A stretch of 6,127 nt of DNA, taken from NCBI GenBank assembly GCA_003645495.1, contig QNFK01000130.1, forward strand, positions 1 through 6,127, read 5' to 3'. Shown piece after piece: positions 5,590 through 6,127 of the stretch. The notes beneath the pieces are model-generated. The model saw only the letters and a list, made by a program, of their open reading frames with translations, had not been told where the DNA came from and ran no database searches. The position numbers and the translations under genes were made by a program. Source of the DNA: Gammaproteobacteria bacterium. GTDB lineage: Bacteria > Pseudomonadota > Gammaproteobacteria > Steroidobacterales > Woeseiaceae. Position 1 is the first letter of the stretch; the number at the start of each line of letters is the position of its first letter.

Positions 5590-6127
5590 ATGTCTACGCC
5601 ACACCAATACAGCATCACAGCAATTGACCCCGGAGCCCACCTGTTCTCGGTCAGCGTCACGGTGGCAAAACCGGATCCCGCAGGCCAGGAGTTCGCCATT
5701 CCCGCCTGGATACCCGGCAGCTACCTGATCCGCGATCTCGCCCGACAAGTGGTCGTGATCGGTGCGGAAGCAGAAGGGCGCGAGATCGATCTTAGCAAGA
5801 CTGATAACAGTACCTGGCAAGCAGATCCTTGCGAATCGCCACTCACGTTAACCGCACAAATTTATGCATACGACCTGAGTGTGCGTGGTGCACATGTGGA
5901 TACAACGCATGCCTTCTTTGATGGCGCTTGTGTGTTCCCCGTTGTAGTCGGCCAGGAGGATCAGACCTGCCAGCTGGATATATTGCCGCCGCAGAAATCG
6001 GTCGGGAACGACTGGCGAGTGGCCACATCGATGCAGCCGCTGAGTGCGAAGCGCTACGAGTTTGGTACCTACGTTGCGGCCAACTACGCCGAACTTATCG
6101 ACCATCCGGTTGAGATGGGCGACATCC
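5590..6127 (+). CDS. M61-family peptidase (glycyl aminopeptidase-like), N-terminal part (3' end outside window)
   Basis: The frame from the ATG at 5590 stays open to the right edge (179 codons plus one base). It shows the conserved N-terminal domain of peptidase family M61: PAWIPGSYLIRDLAR at residues 38-52, YAYDLSVRGAHVDTTHAFF at 92-110 and NYAELIDHPVEMG at 165-177. Members are zinc metallopeptidases of about 600 residues, with this beta-rich domain first, then a catalytic HExxH domain and a PDZ domain. Only the first third is present here, so the catalytic site cannot be checked. Known members remove N-terminal glycine or alanine. No signal peptide is seen. The ATG at 5590 puts the first motif at the usual distance; GAGG at 5571-5574 is 15 bases upstream, too far for an ideal site, and an in-frame GTG at 5575 lies directly against it, so initiation may be weak. 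It is separated from the SPFH gene by a terminator and should have its own promoter, which I could not identify. Confidence 0.88.
   Translation, partial: MSTPHQYSITAIDPGAHLFSVSVTVAKPDPAGQEFAIPAWIPGSYLIRDLARQVVVIGAEAEGREIDLSKTDNSTWQADPCESPLTLTAQIYAYDLSVRGAHVDTTHAFFDGACVFPVVVGQEDQTCQLDILPPQKSVGNDWRVATSMQPLSAKRYEFGTYVAANYAELIDHPVEMGDI

Overview
The window looks like the chromosome of a Gram-negative bacterium, most likely a marine or environmental gammaproteobacterium. The support is a TonB-dependent outer-membrane receptor, moderate GC content, gene families common in that class (M61 peptidase, CtlX-type hydrolase, COG4700-like TPR membrane protein), and a REP-type palindromic doublet with a GTAG head of the kind known from Pseudomonas, Stenotrophomonas and relatives. 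The genus cannot be read from the sequence.

Layout: (a) 1-575, + strand: the C-terminal end of a TonB-dependent receptor, closed by a strong intrinsic terminator at 618-645. (b) 646-777: a convergent intergenic region with a perfect 24-bp inverted repeat (two REP units head to head) and a decayed third unit that runs into the stop codon of the next gene. (c) 778-3454, - strand: four tightly packed genes read from right to left. They encode a small four-helix membrane protein, a membrane-anchored TPR protein, a two-pore-helix type K+ channel subunit and a PldB/monoacylglycerol-lipase-like alpha/beta hydrolase. Junctions are a 1-base overlap, a 25-base gap and a 14-base overlap, so this is almost certainly one transcript. 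A plausible sigma70 promoter for it lies at 3518-3546, inside the 5' end of the divergent gene. (d) 3523-4467, + strand: a CtlX-type pentein hydrolase (citrulline/arginine-related). (e) 4556-5455, + strand: an SPFH/prohibitin-family membrane-anchored protein with a textbook ribosome binding site, followed by an intrinsic terminator at 5502-5530. (f) 5590 to the right edge, + strand: the N-terminal third of an M61-family (glycyl aminopeptidase-like) peptidase.

The best candidate for joint function is the minus-strand operon, where three membrane proteins, one of them an ion channel, are co-transcribed with a lipid-ester hydrolase. That suggests envelope or ion homeostasis, but no pathway is evident. 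The CtlX, SPFH and M61 genes look like independent housekeeping or accessory loci. I see no phage, CRISPR, toxin-antitoxin, tRNA or rRNA signal. Apart from the REP cluster, no stretch is left without an explanation, and no gene-free stretch exceeds 300 bases.
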